Part shown: positions 20,421 to 31,606 of the stretch, one piece after another | Numbering within the stretch: the stretch's first letter is position 1 | Layout: the number at the start of each line of letters is the position of its first letter | Assembly (NCBI RefSeq): GCF_038561965.1 | Contig: NZ_CP139348.1 | Coordinates: 4,092,001 to 4,156,000 of the forward strand | From: Stutzerimonas stutzeri | GTDB lineage: Bacteria > Pseudomonadota > Gammaproteobacteria > Pseudomonadales > Pseudomonadaceae | Reading direction: 5' to 3' | Length of the DNA stretch: 64,000 bases | Made by a program: the position numbers and the translations under genes | The notes under the pieces: generated by a model | Database searches by the model: none | Told to the model about the DNA's origin: nothing | The model's input: only the letters and a program-made list of their open reading frames with translations

Positions 20421-21392
20421 TCAGGCTTCCCGCGGCGCGTAGGCAAACACGTCTGCGCGCATCTGATGCGGATCCATCCCAGCCTCCACCAGCGCATCGA
20501 GCGTGCCGTAGACCATCGAAGGGGAGCCGCTGGCATAGATATGCAGCGATTTTAGATCAGTGAAATCCTCACGGATCGCTTCATGCAGCATGCCGCAGCG
20601 CCCTTCCCAGCCACAGACGTCACTGACCACGCGATGCAGGTGCAGATTGCTCATGCCCTGCCATTCATCCCAATGCGGCAGTTGGTAGAAGTCCTCAGGC
20701 CGCCGCACGCCCCAATACAGGTGCACCGGATGCGCGAAACCGGTGGCGCGGCAATATTCGATCAGGCTGTGCATCTGCGCCATGCCGGTGCCGGCAGCGA
20801 TCAGCACCAGCGGCCCGTCCGGCAGCTCGGCCAGATGCGTATCGCCAAACGGCAGCTGAATTCGCGCAAAGCCCTGTCGCTGCAGGAAGGCCAGGAGCTC
20901 GATGGCAGATTCCTCGCGAGCCAACACATGCAGTTCAAGCTCCCGACCACTGCCAGGCGCCGAGGCAAGGGAAAACGCCGACCACTCGCCATCCTCCCGC
21001 TGCAGCAGCAGGTACTGGCCGGCGTGATAGCGCGGCTGTCGACCGGCAGGCAGGCGTAGGCGTACACGCACCACATCGCCACCAACGTCTTCGTAGCCGC
21101 TCAGCTGACAACTCAGCTCGCGCACCGGCAGCTCGCCGGGCGCCAGCACGCCATCCCAGAGCAGCACGCAGTCTTCCAGCGGCTCGGCAAGGCAGGCCAG
21201 CAGCTCGCCGTGATCACGCACTTCACCGTTCTGCCGCGCCCTTCCCTCAACCAGCAGCGAGGCGCAGATATGGCAATTGCCGTTGCGACAGCTTTGCGGG
21301 CATTCGTAACCCAGACGCCTGGCGGCATCGAGAAATCGTTCGCCGGGCCGCACGTCGAGCATGGCGCCGGATGGCTGCAAGGTAACTTTCAT
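20421..21392 (-). CDS. 2Fe-2S ferredoxin/flavin-NAD(P)H reductase
   Basis: 323 residues from the ATG at 21392; a GTG two codons upstream is possible. The N-terminal 90 residues are a plant-type 2Fe-2S domain with CX4CX2C (SCRNGNCHIC) and the fourth Cys in LLACLAEP. They are followed by an FAD-binding domain (HAGQYLLLQREDGEWSAFSLAS) and an NAD-binding domain (GPLVLIAAGTGMAQMHSLIE, LYWGVRRPEDFY, HIYASGSPSMVYG). This is the layout of phenol hydroxylase P5-type and CDP-6-deoxyglucoseen reductases, and of Fre-like flavin reductases. It would pass electrons from NAD(P)H to an unknown acceptor. It lies 73 bases downstream of ubiD, with a hairpin between them. Confidence 0.85.
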   Translation of the reverse strand: MKVTLQPSGAMLDVRPGERFLDAARRLGYECPQSCRNGNCHICASLLVEGRARQNGEVRDHGELLACLAEPLEDCVLLWDGVLAPGELPVRELSCQLSGYEDVGGDVVRVRLRLPAGRQPRYHAGQYLLLQREDGEWSAFSLASAPGSGRELELHVLAREESAIELLAFLQRQGFARIQLPFGDTHLAELPDGPLVLIAAGTGMAQMHSLIEYCRATGFAHPVHLYWGVRRPEDFYQLPHWDEWQGMSNLHLHRVVSDVCGWEGRCGMLHEAIREDFTDLKSLHIYASGSPSMVYGTLDALVEAGMDPHQMRADVFAYAPREA

Positions 21393-21434
21393 GTGCACGT
21401 CTTATCAGTGAACGGGATGACCCGCCAAGGCTTA

Positions 21435-21454
21435 GGGCGGGCTCGGGCCCGCCT
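21435..21454. terminator. GC-rich hairpin between ubiD and the reductase gene
   Basis: GGCGGGC, loop TCGG, GCCCGCC with a flanking G-T pair, shortly after the ubiD stop codon. No T-run follows on either strand. It may be an attenuator or an mRNA 3' stabiliser. Confidence 0.4.
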
Positions 21455-21465
21455 CTTCGGTTATG

Positions 21466-22932
21466 TCAGTCGATACCCAGCTGCGACCAGAGTTCATCGA
21501 CCCGCTGCTTCACCGCCGGGTCCTGGACGATGGCCCGCCCCCATTCGCGGCTGGTTTCGCCCGACCACTTGTGGGTGGCATCCAGGCCCATCTTCGAGCC
21601 CAGCCCCGAGATTGGCGAGGCGAAATCCAGGTAGTCGATCGGCGTATTGTCGATCATCACCGTGTCGCGTTTGGGATCCATGCGCGTGGTGACGGCCCAA
21701 ATCACATCGTTCCAGTCACGGGCATTGATGTCGTCGTCCGTGACGATGACGAACTTGGTGTACATGAACTGACGCAGGAAGCTCCACACACCCAACATGA
21801 CCCGCTTGGCATGACCGGGATACTGCTTCTTTATGGTCACCACCGCCATGCGGTAGGAACAGCCTTCCGGCGGCAGGTAGAAGTCAACGATCTCTGGGAA
21901 CTGCTTCTGCAGGATCGGCACGAACACTTCGTTCAGCGCCACGCCGAGAATCGCCGGCTCATCTGGCGGACGGCCGGTATAGGTGCTGTGGTAGATCGGA
22001 TTCTTGCGCTGCGTGATGCGCTCGACGGTGAACACCGGGAAACGGTCGATCTCGTTGTAGTAGCCGGTGTGGTCGCCGTAAGGACCTTCGTCGGCCATTT
22101 CGCCTGGGTAGATGTGCCCTTCGAGAACGATCTCGGCATACGCCGGCACTTGCAGGTCGGAGCCGATCGCCTTGACCAGCTCGGTACGCGAGCCACGCAG
22201 CAGGCCGGCGAAGGCGTATTCGGAGAGGCTATCGGGTACCGGCGTGACCGCACCGAGAATCGTCGCCGGGTCGGCGCCCAGCGCCACCGCTACCGGATAG
22301 GGCCTATCCGGGTACTTCTCGCACCATTCGCGAAAATCCAGCGCGCCGCCGCGATGGCTGAGCCAGCGCATGATCACCTTGTTGCGGCCGATCACCTGCT
22401 GGCGGTAGATGCCGAGGTTCTGCCGCTCCTTGTTCGGCCCCTTGGTGATGGTCAGGCCCCAGGTGATCAGCGGCGCGGCGTCACCCGGCCAGCAGTGCTG
22501 CACCGGAATCTTCGCCAGGTCGACATCGTCGCCTTCGATGACCACCTCATGACAGGGCGCATCCTTGAGCACCTTGGGCGCCATGCTTATGACCTTTCTA
22601 TAGATCGGCAGCTTGCTCCAGGCGTCCTTCAACCCCTTGGGCGGCTCCGGCTCCTTGAGGAAGGCCAGCAGCTTGCCGATCTCGCGCAGCTCGGAGACAT
22701 CCTCGGCGCCCATGCCCAGGGCCACCCGTTGCGGCGTGCCGAACAGGTTGCCGAGCACCGGCATATCGAAACCAGTCGGGTTCTCGAACAGCAGCGCCGG
22801 GCCCTGCTTGCGCAGGGTGCGGTCGCATATCTCGGTCATTTCCAGAACGGGAGAGACGGCAGTGGTGACGCGTTTGAGCTCACCACGTTTTTCCAGGCCG
22901 CTGATAAAGTCGCGCAGATCGCGATACTGCAT
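21466..22932 (-). CDS. ubiD: 4-hydroxy-3-polyprenylbenzoate decarboxylase UbiD
   Basis: 488 residues from the ATG at 22932 ([14 protein letters not shown]), which has GAGG at good spacing; upstream codons in the frame are not conserved. It is a prenylated-FMN decarboxylase acting in ubiquinone biosynthesis. Seen are [20 protein letters not shown] near the N-terminus, the ATRMDP-type segment [18 protein letters not shown], and the conserved Glu-Arg-Glu region ([26 protein letters not shown]). Its cofactor maker UbiX is not in the window. It is downstream of rho, separated by a terminator. Confidence 0.97.
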   Translation of the reverse strand: MQYRDLRDFISGLEKRGELKRVTTAVSPVLEMTEICDRTLRKQGPALLFENPTGFDMPVLGNLFGTPQRVALGMGAEDVSELREIGKLLAFLKEPEPPKGLKDAWSKLPIYRKVISMAPKVLKDAPCHEVVIEGDDVDLAKIPVQHCWPGDAAPLITWGLTITKGPNKERQNLGIYRQQVIGRNKVIMRWLSHRGGALDFREWCEKYPDRPYPVAVALGADPATILGAVTPVPDSLSEYAFAGLLRGSRTELVKAIGSDLQVPAYAEIVLEGHIYPGEMADEGPYGDHTGYYNEIDRFPVFTVERITQRKNPIYHSTYTGRPPDEPAILGVALNEVFVPILQKQFPEIVDFYLPPEGCSYRMAVVTIKKQYPGHAKRVMLGVWSFLRQFMYTKFVIVTDDDINARDWNDVIWAVTTRMDPKRDTVMIDNTPIDYLDFASPISGLGSKMGLDATHKWSGETSREWGRAIVQDPAVKQRVDELWSQLGID

Positions 22933-23015
22933 GCTTGAGCCTCGCATGGGGCCGGCAGGGTCGGGGTGCAAAGTTTAGCCCCAGCGTCGGAGTTCCGAAA
23001 ACCTGCAGACAGACG

Positions 23016-23037
23016 AAGGCCGGGTTTCCCCGGCCTT
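23016..23037 (-). terminator. terminator downstream of rho
   Basis: A nine-base stem AAGGCCGGG/CCCGGCCTT with a four-base loop sits about 20 bases after the rho stop. The T content after it on the minus strand is modest (CGTCTGTCTG). Confidence 0.65.
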
Positions 23038-23055
23038 GTTGGTAACGACGATTGC

Positions 23056-24315
<1,260 letters not shown>

Positions 24316-24496
24316 AGAAAGAGTCAGGAAGGATGTAGAAAGCGATTAGCTTGAGAAGCCGCGCAGCAAGAGACGAACAGGTTCGTTGTGCTTTATGAGG
24401 CTGAAGTGCGTCGGCGACGGCGTGCAGAGGGCGACGGAAGAATGCGTCGCGAGGCCGAATTTAGCACCGTGCAGACGAAGCGTCCACCCTGCCGAT

Positions 24497-24526
24497 AAAA
24501 AAAGCCCCCGCATCTGCGGGGGCTTT
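24497..24526 (-). terminator. terminator downstream of trxA
   Basis: Perfect 12-bp stem AAAGCCCCCGCA/TGCGGGGGCTTT with a two-base loop. On the minus strand it is followed by TTTT, giving an unbroken run of seven T with the stem end. It lies 20 bases after trxA. Confidence 0.95.
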
Positions 24527-24545
24527 GGAAAGAATGGCAGTGAAC

Positions 24546-24872
24546 TCAGATGTTGCTGTCGAGGAATGCCGCCAGTTGCGACTTGGACAGCGCGCCGACC
24601 TTGGTGGCTTCGACGTTGCCGTTCTTGAACAGCATCAGCGTCGGGATGCCACGCACGCCGTACTTGGGCGGGGTTTCCTGGTTTTCATCGATGTTGAGTT
24701 TGCAAACCTTCAGACGGCCTTCGTAGTCCTTGGCAATCTCGTCGAGTACCGGCGCGATCATCTTGCAGGGGCCACACCACTCAGCCCAGTAGTCGACCAG
24801 TACGGGACCGTCGGCCTGGAGGACGTCCTGCTCGAAACTGCTGTCGCTGACATTGTTGATGTATTCGCTCAT
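24546..24872 (-). CDS. trxA: thioredoxin 1
   Basis: 108 residues from [10 protein letters not shown], with GGAG upstream of the ATG at 24872. The active site WCGPC is at residues 32-36 and the cis-Pro loop is GIPTLMLF. It is the cytoplasmic dithiol reductant for ribonucleotide reductase, PAPS reductase and others. It lies upstream of rho on the same strand but has its own strong terminator. Divergent from ppx across about 180 bases. Confidence 0.98.
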   Translation of the reverse strand: MSEYINNVSDSSFEQDVLQADGPVLVDYWAEWCGPCKMIAPVLDEIAKDYEGRLKVCKLNIDENQETPPKYGVRGIPTLMLFKNGNVEATKVGALSKSQLAAFLDSNI

Positions 24873-25055
24873 GGATTTTCTCCAGGGTCGGAACGGAAAG
24901 GTCGCCATCATAGCCCTACTATGAGCGGACCGAAAGCCGCAGAGCCGCCAGCAGGCGACGAGTGCCCGCTCCTGACAGAGTGGTGCGGCGACGACTGCGT
25001 TGGCGGATGGGGATGATCATGTCAGGATGTCGGGGTTTTGCATCGAGACTGCCCA

Positions 25056-26558
25056 ATGCGCCAGAACACCGCTGAGACCTTTCCCATGATCGCCGCCCTG
25101 GATCTGGGCTCGAACAGCTTTCATATGGTGCTAGCCCGCACCGCCAATGGCGAAATGCGCATCCTCGAGCGGCTCGGCGAAAAGGTCCAGCTGGCCGCCG
25201 GCATCGACGAGAATCGCCTGCTCGACGAAGCCGCCATGCAGCGAGGGCTGGACTGCCTAAGGCGCTTCGCCCAGCTGGTCAATCATCTGCCCCAGGGCGC
25301 CGTGCGCATCGTCGGCACCAACGCCCTGCGCGAAGCGCGCAATCGTGCCGCCTTCATTCGTCGCGCCGAGGAGATCATCAATCATCAGGTCGAGGTTATC
25401 TCCGGCCGTGAAGAAGCGCGCCTGATCTATCTCGGCGTATCGCACACCATGCCCGGTAACCATGGCCGCCGCTTGGTGGCCGACATCGGCGGCGGCAGCA
25501 CCGAGTTCATCATTGGCGAAGGCTTCGAATCGCAGCTGCGCGAAAGCCTGCAGATGGGCTGCGTGAGCTACACCCAGCGCTTCTTCCGCGACGGCAAGAT
25601 TACCCCGGCACGCTACGCCCAAGCCTACACCGCGGCGCGGGTCGAGCTGATGGGAATCGAGCACGGCCTGCGCCGGCTCGGCTGGCAGGAATCGATCGGC
25701 GCTTCCGGCACCATCCGCGCCGTGGGGCTGGCGATCAAGAGTGGCGGTTTCGGCAATGGCGAAGTCAATCTCGAAGGGCTTGGCTGGCTCAAGCGCAAGC
25801 TGTTCAAGCTCGGCGACGCGGAAAAGATCGACATCGATGGCATTAAGCCGGATCGTCGCGGTGTGTTCCCGGCCGGCCTAGCGATTCTCGAAGCGATTTT
25901 CGATGCACTCGAGCTCAGCAGCATGACCCACTCCGAAGGCGCTCTGCGCGAAGGCGTGCTCTACGACCTGCTCGGCCGTCACCACGACGAAGATATCCGC
26001 GACCGCTCGCTGAGCTTCCTGATGGAGCGCTACCACGTCGACATGGAGCAGGCCGCACGGGTCGAAGCCCGAGCGCTGGAGGCGTTCGACCAAGTTGCCG
26101 AGGCGTGGAATCTGGACCAGGACTGGCACCGTGAATTGCTCGCGTGGGCGGCGAGGGTGCATGAAGTGGGCCTGGATATCGCGCATTACCACTACCACAA
26201 GCACGGCGCCTACCTGATCGAGCACTCTGATCTGCCGGGCTTCTCCCGCCAGGATCAGCTGATGCTGGCGCTGCTGGTACGTGGCCACCGTCGAAATATC
26301 CCACAGGAAAAGTTCGGTGAGACCGGCGCCGACGCGGATGCACTGGTTCGGCTGTGCATCCTGCTGCGCTTTGCGATCCTGTTTCATCACATCCGCGGCG
26401 CCAATGCGGTGTCCGAGGTAAAGCTGAAAGCCGCCGAGCGCAGTCTCGAGCTGATCTTCCCGGCGGGCTGGCTGGGTGCCAATCCGCTGACCCACGCCGA
26501 CTTCGAAGCCGAAGCTGCCTGGCTCGCACGGGTTGGCTACGAACTGCGGATGAAGTAG
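25056..26558 (+). CDS. ppx: exopolyphosphatase
   Basis: 500 residues from the ATG at 25056; a TTG at 25038 would add six codons and cannot be excluded. It belongs to the Ppx/GppA superfamily, with the phosphate loops [17 protein letters not shown] and [16 protein letters not shown]-terminal HD-like helical domain follows ([27 protein letters not shown]). It hydrolyses terminal phosphate from polyphosphate. It converges on ppk, which makes polyphosphate, with 112 bases between the stop codons. Confidence 0.96.
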   Translation: MRQNTAETFPMIAALDLGSNSFHMVLARTANGEMRILERLGEKVQLAAGIDENRLLDEAAMQRGLDCLRRFAQLVNHLPQGAVRIVGTNALREARNRAAFIRRAEEIINHQVEVISGREEARLIYLGVSHTMPGNHGRRLVADIGGGSTEFIIGEGFESQLRESLQMGCVSYTQRFFRDGKITPARYAQAYTAARVELMGIEHGLRRLGWQESIGASGTIRAVGLAIKSGGFGNGEVNLEGLGWLKRKLFKLGDAEKIDIDGIKPDRRGVFPAGLAILEAIFDALELSSMTHSEGALREGVLYDLLGRHHDEDIRDRSLSFLMERYHVDMEQAARVEARALEAFDQVAEAWNLDQDWHRELLAWAARVHEVGLDIAHYHYHKHGAYLIEHSDLPGFSRQDQLMLALLVRGHRRNIPQEKFGETGADADALVRLCILLRFAILFHHIRGANAVSEVKLKAAERSLELIFPAGWLGANPLTHADFEAEAAWLARVGYELRMK

Positions 26559-26579
26559 GGACAGGTTCAGTCAGCCAAT

Positions 26580-26605
26580 AGGACAGGCTGACGCCAGCCT
26601 GTCCT
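26580..26605. terminator. hairpin between convergent ppx and ppk
   Basis: Perfect stem GGACAGGCTG/CAGCCTGTCC with a four-base loop, extended by one A-T pair, 22 bases after ppx. There is no T-run on either side. It probably ends or protects both mRNA 3' ends. Confidence 0.5.
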
Positions 26606-26670
26606 GATCCCCCGAGCAACGCCGAAGCGATTCAGCTCAAGCGTAACCTCGGCCGACCCAGGCCGATGCC

Positions 26671-28887
26671 TCAGCGTGCAACGACCTGCGGACCGGTGAG
26701 ACGCTCCAATAACGTGCTCTGCACATTGCGCGCGTTCTGATTGCCGGTGGGACTGTTGCGCAGGTAGCTGCCGTCAGGCTGCAGGATCCAGCTCTGGGTG
26801 TTGTCGCTGAGGAAGCCTTCCAGCTCTTTCTTCACCCGCATTACCAGCTTCTTGCCTTCCACCGGGAAGCAGGTTTCCACCCGACGATCGAGGTTGCGCT
26901 CCATCCAGTCGGCACTCGACAGGTAGAGCTTCTCGTCGCCATCGTTCTGGAAGTAGAACACGCGGCTGTGCTCGAGGAAGCGCCCGATGATCGAGCGCAC
27001 ATGGATGTTGTGCGAGACCCCGGCGATGCCTGGGCGCAGGCAGCACATGCCGCGCACGATGAGATCGACGCGCACGCCGGTCTGGCTGGCCTTGTATAGC
27101 GCCTTGATCATCTTCGGATCAGTCAGTGCATTGATCTTCAGGATGATGTGCGCCGGCCGGCCCTCGGCCGCATGCTGGGTTTCCTGGGCTATCAGGTCGA
27201 GCAGCGTCTTCTTCAGCGTGAAGGGCGCGTGCAGCAGCTTCTTCATGCGCATGGTCTTGCCCATGCCAATCAGCTGGCTGAACAGTTTGGAGACGTCTTC
27301 GCACAGCGCATCGTCGGAGGTCAGCAGGCTGTAGTCGGTGTACAGCCGGGCGTTCGCCGCGTGGTAGTTGCCGGTACCCAGGTGGGCGTAACGGCACAGC
27401 TCGCCGTTCTCGCGACGCAGGATCAGCATCATCTTGGCGTGGGTCTTGTAGCCGACCACGCCATAGATCACTACCGCACCGGCTTGTTGCAGGCGGCTGG
27501 CGAGCTGCAGGTTGGACTCCTCGTCGAAGCGCGCGCGCAACTCGATCACCGCGGTGACTTCCTTGCCGCTGCGCGCCGCATCGACCAGCGCATCGACAAT
27601 CTCGGAATTGGCCCCCGAGCGGTATAGGGTCTGTTTGATTGCCAACACGCAGGGATCCTTGGCCGCTTCACGCAGCAGATCGACCACCGGCGTGAAGGAC
27701 TCGAAGGGGTGCAGCAGGAGGATGTCCTGCTTGCTGATCACGCTGAATATCTTGTCGCTGTTCTGCAGAAGTTTGGGAATCGACGGCGTGAACGGGCTGT
27801 ATTGAAGCTCCGGGTGACTGTCCAGACCGGTGATGCTGAACAGCCGGGTCAGGTTGACCGGACCGTTGACCCGATACATCTCGCCCTCGCTCAGGCTGAA
27901 CTGCTTGAGCAGGAAGTCGGCCAGGTGCTGCGGGCAGGTGTCGGCAACCTCCAGGCGCACGGCATCGCCGTAACGGCGGGAGATCAGTTCGCCGCGCAGC
28001 GCGCGCGCCAGATCCTCGACGTCCTCAGTGTCCACCGAGAGGTCGGCATTACGCGTGAGACGGAACTGGTAGCAGCCCTTGACCCGCATGCCATGGAACA
28101 GATCGTCGGCATGGGCGTGGATCATCGAGGAGAGGAACACGAAGTTGTCACCCGGGCCGCCTACCGACTCCGGCACGCGAATGACCCGCGGCAGCAGACG
28201 TGGCGCCGGGATAATCGCCAGACCGGAGTCTCGGCCGAAGGCATCGACGCCCTCCAGCTCGACGATGAAGTTCAGGCTCTTGTTTACCAACAACGGGAAC
28301 GGATGTGTCGGGTCCAGGCCGATCGGCGTGACGATCGGCGCGATCTCATCACGAAAATAGCGCCGCACCCAGGTCTTGAGCTTGGTCGTCCAGTGGCGGC
28401 GGCGGATGAAGCGAATCTGATGCTCGGCCAATGCCGGCAACAGCACGTCGTTGAGAATCGCGTACTGCCGATCGACCTGCTCGTGCACCAGCTCCGAAAT
28501 GCGCGCCAGCGCTTGATGCGGCTGCAGGCCATCGGCGCCGGCCTGCTCGCGGGCGAAGGTGACGCGCTTCTTCAGCCCGGCGACGCGGATCTCGAAGAAC
28601 TCGTCCAGGTTGCTGGAAAAGATCAGCAGAAACTTCAGCCGCTCCAGCAACGGATAGGACTCATCCAGCGCCTGTTCCAGCACGCGGATGTTGAACTGCA
28701 GCTGGGAAAGCTCGCGATGGATGTACAGCACGCTGTCATCCAGATTGGCTACTGGCGCGGCAGGCGCTTCCTCGACAACTTCCGGCGGCGCGGGGGGCAC
28801 CGCTACCGCTTCAGGCTCGACCGGCTCCAGCACCTCGCTGACAACGGCGTCCTGCAGTTCCTTTTCGCTGAGTCCCTGGTTGATCAT
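26671..28887 (-). CDS. ppk: polyphosphate kinase 1
   Basis: 738 residues. It polymerises the ATP gamma-phosphate into polyphosphate at the inner membrane. The first 50 residues are an acidic Pro/Val/Glu/Ala-rich extension ahead of the conserved N-domain ([19 protein letters not shown]). The two catalytic histidine regions are visible as [18 protein letters not shown] and [33 protein letters not shown] lies upstream of the ATG. hemB lies 19 bases upstream on the same strand, so hemB-ppk cotranscription is likely. Confidence 0.97.
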   Translation of the reverse strand: MINQGLSEKELQDAVVSEVLEPVEPEAVAVPPAPPEVVEEAPAAPVANLDDSVLYIHRELSQLQFNIRVLEQALDESYPLLERLKFLLIFSSNLDEFFEIRVAGLKKRVTFAREQAGADGLQPHQALARISELVHEQVDRQYAILNDVLLPALAEHQIRFIRRRHWTTKLKTWVRRYFRDEIAPIVTPIGLDPTHPFPLLVNKSLNFIVELEGVDAFGRDSGLAIIPAPRLLPRVIRVPESVGGPGDNFVFLSSMIHAHADDLFHGMRVKGCYQFRLTRNADLSVDTEDVEDLARALRGELISRRYGDAVRLEVADTCPQHLADFLLKQFSLSEGEMYRVNGPVNLTRLFSITGLDSHPELQYSPFTPSIPKLLQNSDKIFSVISKQDILLLHPFESFTPVVDLLREAAKDPCVLAIKQTLYRSGANSEIVDALVDAARSGKEVTAVIELRARFDEESNLQLASRLQQAGAVVIYGVVGYKTHAKMMLILRRENGELCRYAHLGTGNYHAANARLYTDYSLLTSDDALCEDVSKLFSQLIGMGKTMRMKKLLHAPFTLKKTLLDLIAQETQHAAEGRPAHIILKINALTDPKMIKALYKASQTGVRVDLIVRGMCCLRPGIAGVSHNIHVRSIIGRFLEHSRVFYFQNDGDEKLYLSSADWMERNLDRRVETCFPVEGKKLVMRVKKELEGFLSDNTQSWILQPDGSYLRNSPTGNQNARNVQSTLLERLTGPQVVAR

Positions 28888-28906
28888 CGCTTTGCCTCGA
28901 AAGGGC

Positions 28907-30220
<1,314 letters not shown>

Positions 30221-30886
30221 ATGAATAAGAAAGTCGCCGTGATCCTTTCCGGCTGTGGCGTCTACGACGGCTCGGAGATCTACGAGAGCGTCATCACCCT
30301 GCTGCGCCTGGACCAGCGCGGCGTCAAGGTGCAGTGCTTCGCACCTAATACTCCGCAGATGCACGTGATCAATCACCTGACCGGCGACGAGATGCCAGAG
30401 TCGCGCAACGTGCTGACCGAGTCGGCACGCCTGGCCCGCGGCGAGATCAAGGATCTGCGCGAAGCCCGCGCCGAGGACTTCGATGCGCTGATCATTCCCG
30501 GCGGCTTTGGCGCTGCGAAGAACCTGTCGACCTTTGCCACCGAAGGCGTCGCCAGCAAGGCGTTACCAGAAGTAATCGCACTGGCCCAGGCCTTCGCCGA
30601 AGCGCGCAAGCCGATCGGCATGATGTGTATCGCACCGACCATGGCGGCGCAGATTTTCGGCGCTGGCGTGGTGTGCACCCTGGGTAGCGACGACGCAGAC
30701 GCGGCCAAGGCGGTCAGTCAGATGGGCGCCGAACACCAGGCGTGCGAAGTCAGCGATATCGTCGTGGACGACAAGCACCGACTGGTCACTACTCCGGCAT
30801 ACATGCTGGCGCAGTCCATCAGCGAAGCCGCATCGGGCATCTACAAGATGGTCGATCGAGTACTGGAGATGACCACCGAGGATTGA
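30221..30886 (+). CDS. elbB: isoprenoid biosynthesis glyoxalase ElbB (DJ-1/PfpI family)
   Basis: 221 residues from the ATG at 30221, preceded by CAGGAG; 31 upstream codons are rejected. It opens with MNKKVAVILSGCGVYDGSEIYE, the ElbB signature. The nucleophile-elbow cysteine is in GMMCIAPTMAAQI and the glutamate in FDALIIPGGFGAAKNL. The family shows glyoxalase III-like activity in vitro and has been linked to isoprenoid synthesis, but its physiological role is unsettled. Monocistronic with its own terminator. Confidence 0.93.
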   Translation: MNKKVAVILSGCGVYDGSEIYESVITLLRLDQRGVKVQCFAPNTPQMHVINHLTGDEMPESRNVLTESARLARGEIKDLREARAEDFDALIIPGGFGAAKNLSTFATEGVASKALPEVIALAQAFAEARKPIGMMCIAPTMAAQIFGAGVVCTLGSDDADAAKAVSQMGAEHQACEVSDIVVDDKHRLVTTPAYMLAQSISEAASGIYKMVDRVLEMTTED

Positions 30887-30902
30887 TCCCAACGCCGTAA
30901 AC

Positions 30903-30930
30903 ATCCCGGGTCCGCCCGGGATTTTTTTTT
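30903..30930 (+). terminator. terminator of elbB
   Basis: Stem ATCCCGGG, loop TCCG, CCCGGGAT, followed by a run of T, about 17 bases after the stop. Confidence 0.95.
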
Positions 30931-31028
30931 GCGCGAAAGTCGCCAAAGCCGCGGCTGCTCGTGCCGCCACCCTGTTCAGCGCGAACAACCTGGTGCAGCT
31001 TGATCGCTCATACACAGGAACGCCGACT

Positions 31029-31496
31029 ATGAATCAAGACGATGCATTGCTCGCCGAACAGGCTCAGGCGGTACGCCAGATGTTCGAGCGCATCCCGTTC
31101 AATCAGGCTTTGGGTATCGAGCTCGACGAAGTCTCAACGACACAGGTCGTCATGCACCTGCCCATGAAGCCGGAGCTGGTAGGCAACTTCGTCCACGGCA
31201 TTCTGCATGGCGGCGTCATCGCCTCGCTGCTGGACGTGGCGGGTGGGGCGATGGCGATGCTCGGCGCCTTCGACAAGCATCGCCATCTGACAACCCAGGA
31301 GCGCGCCGCACGACTATCCCGGCTGGGCACCATCGACCTGCGCATCGATTATTTACGACCGGGCCGCGGCACCCGCTTCAGCGCCAGCGCGATGCTGCTG
31401 CGCTCGGGCAACAAAGTCGCGGTGGTGCGCTCGGAGCTGCACAACGAACTGGGTACCCTCATTGCCGTAGGCACCGGCACTTATCTTTGCGGCTGA
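31029..31496 (+). CDS. hotdog-fold acyl-CoA thioesterase (PaaI/YigI family)
   Basis: 155 residues from MNQDDALLAEQ at 31029, with AGGA upstream. It is a single hotdog domain. The catalytic-loop motif is NFVHGILHGGVIASLLDVAGG, followed by LSRLGTIDLRIDYLRPGRG and the C-terminal strand with GTGTYLCG. Family members hydrolyse medium- or long-chain acyl-CoA; the substrate cannot be read from sequence. It sits between elbB and a c-di-GMP signalling gene with no clear operon link. Confidence 0.88.
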   Translation: MNQDDALLAEQAQAVRQMFERIPFNQALGIELDEVSTTQVVMHLPMKPELVGNFVHGILHGGVIASLLDVAGGAMAMLGAFDKHRHLTTQERAARLSRLGTIDLRIDYLRPGRGTRFSASAMLLRSGNKVAVVRSELHNELGTLIAVGTGTYLCG

Positions 31497-31606
31497 TCTG
31501 CCGATAGGAGATTGGCGGCCCGAGCGACCTCTCGTACACTCTGCCGATATGGCCATGAGCCATCATATCAAGGAGGCAGGACGCCCGATTCATCGAGTGC
31601 CGCCGC

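Noticed and set aside
21463..22938. 491-codon frame opposite ubiD
   Set aside because: Shadow of ubiD; no domain.
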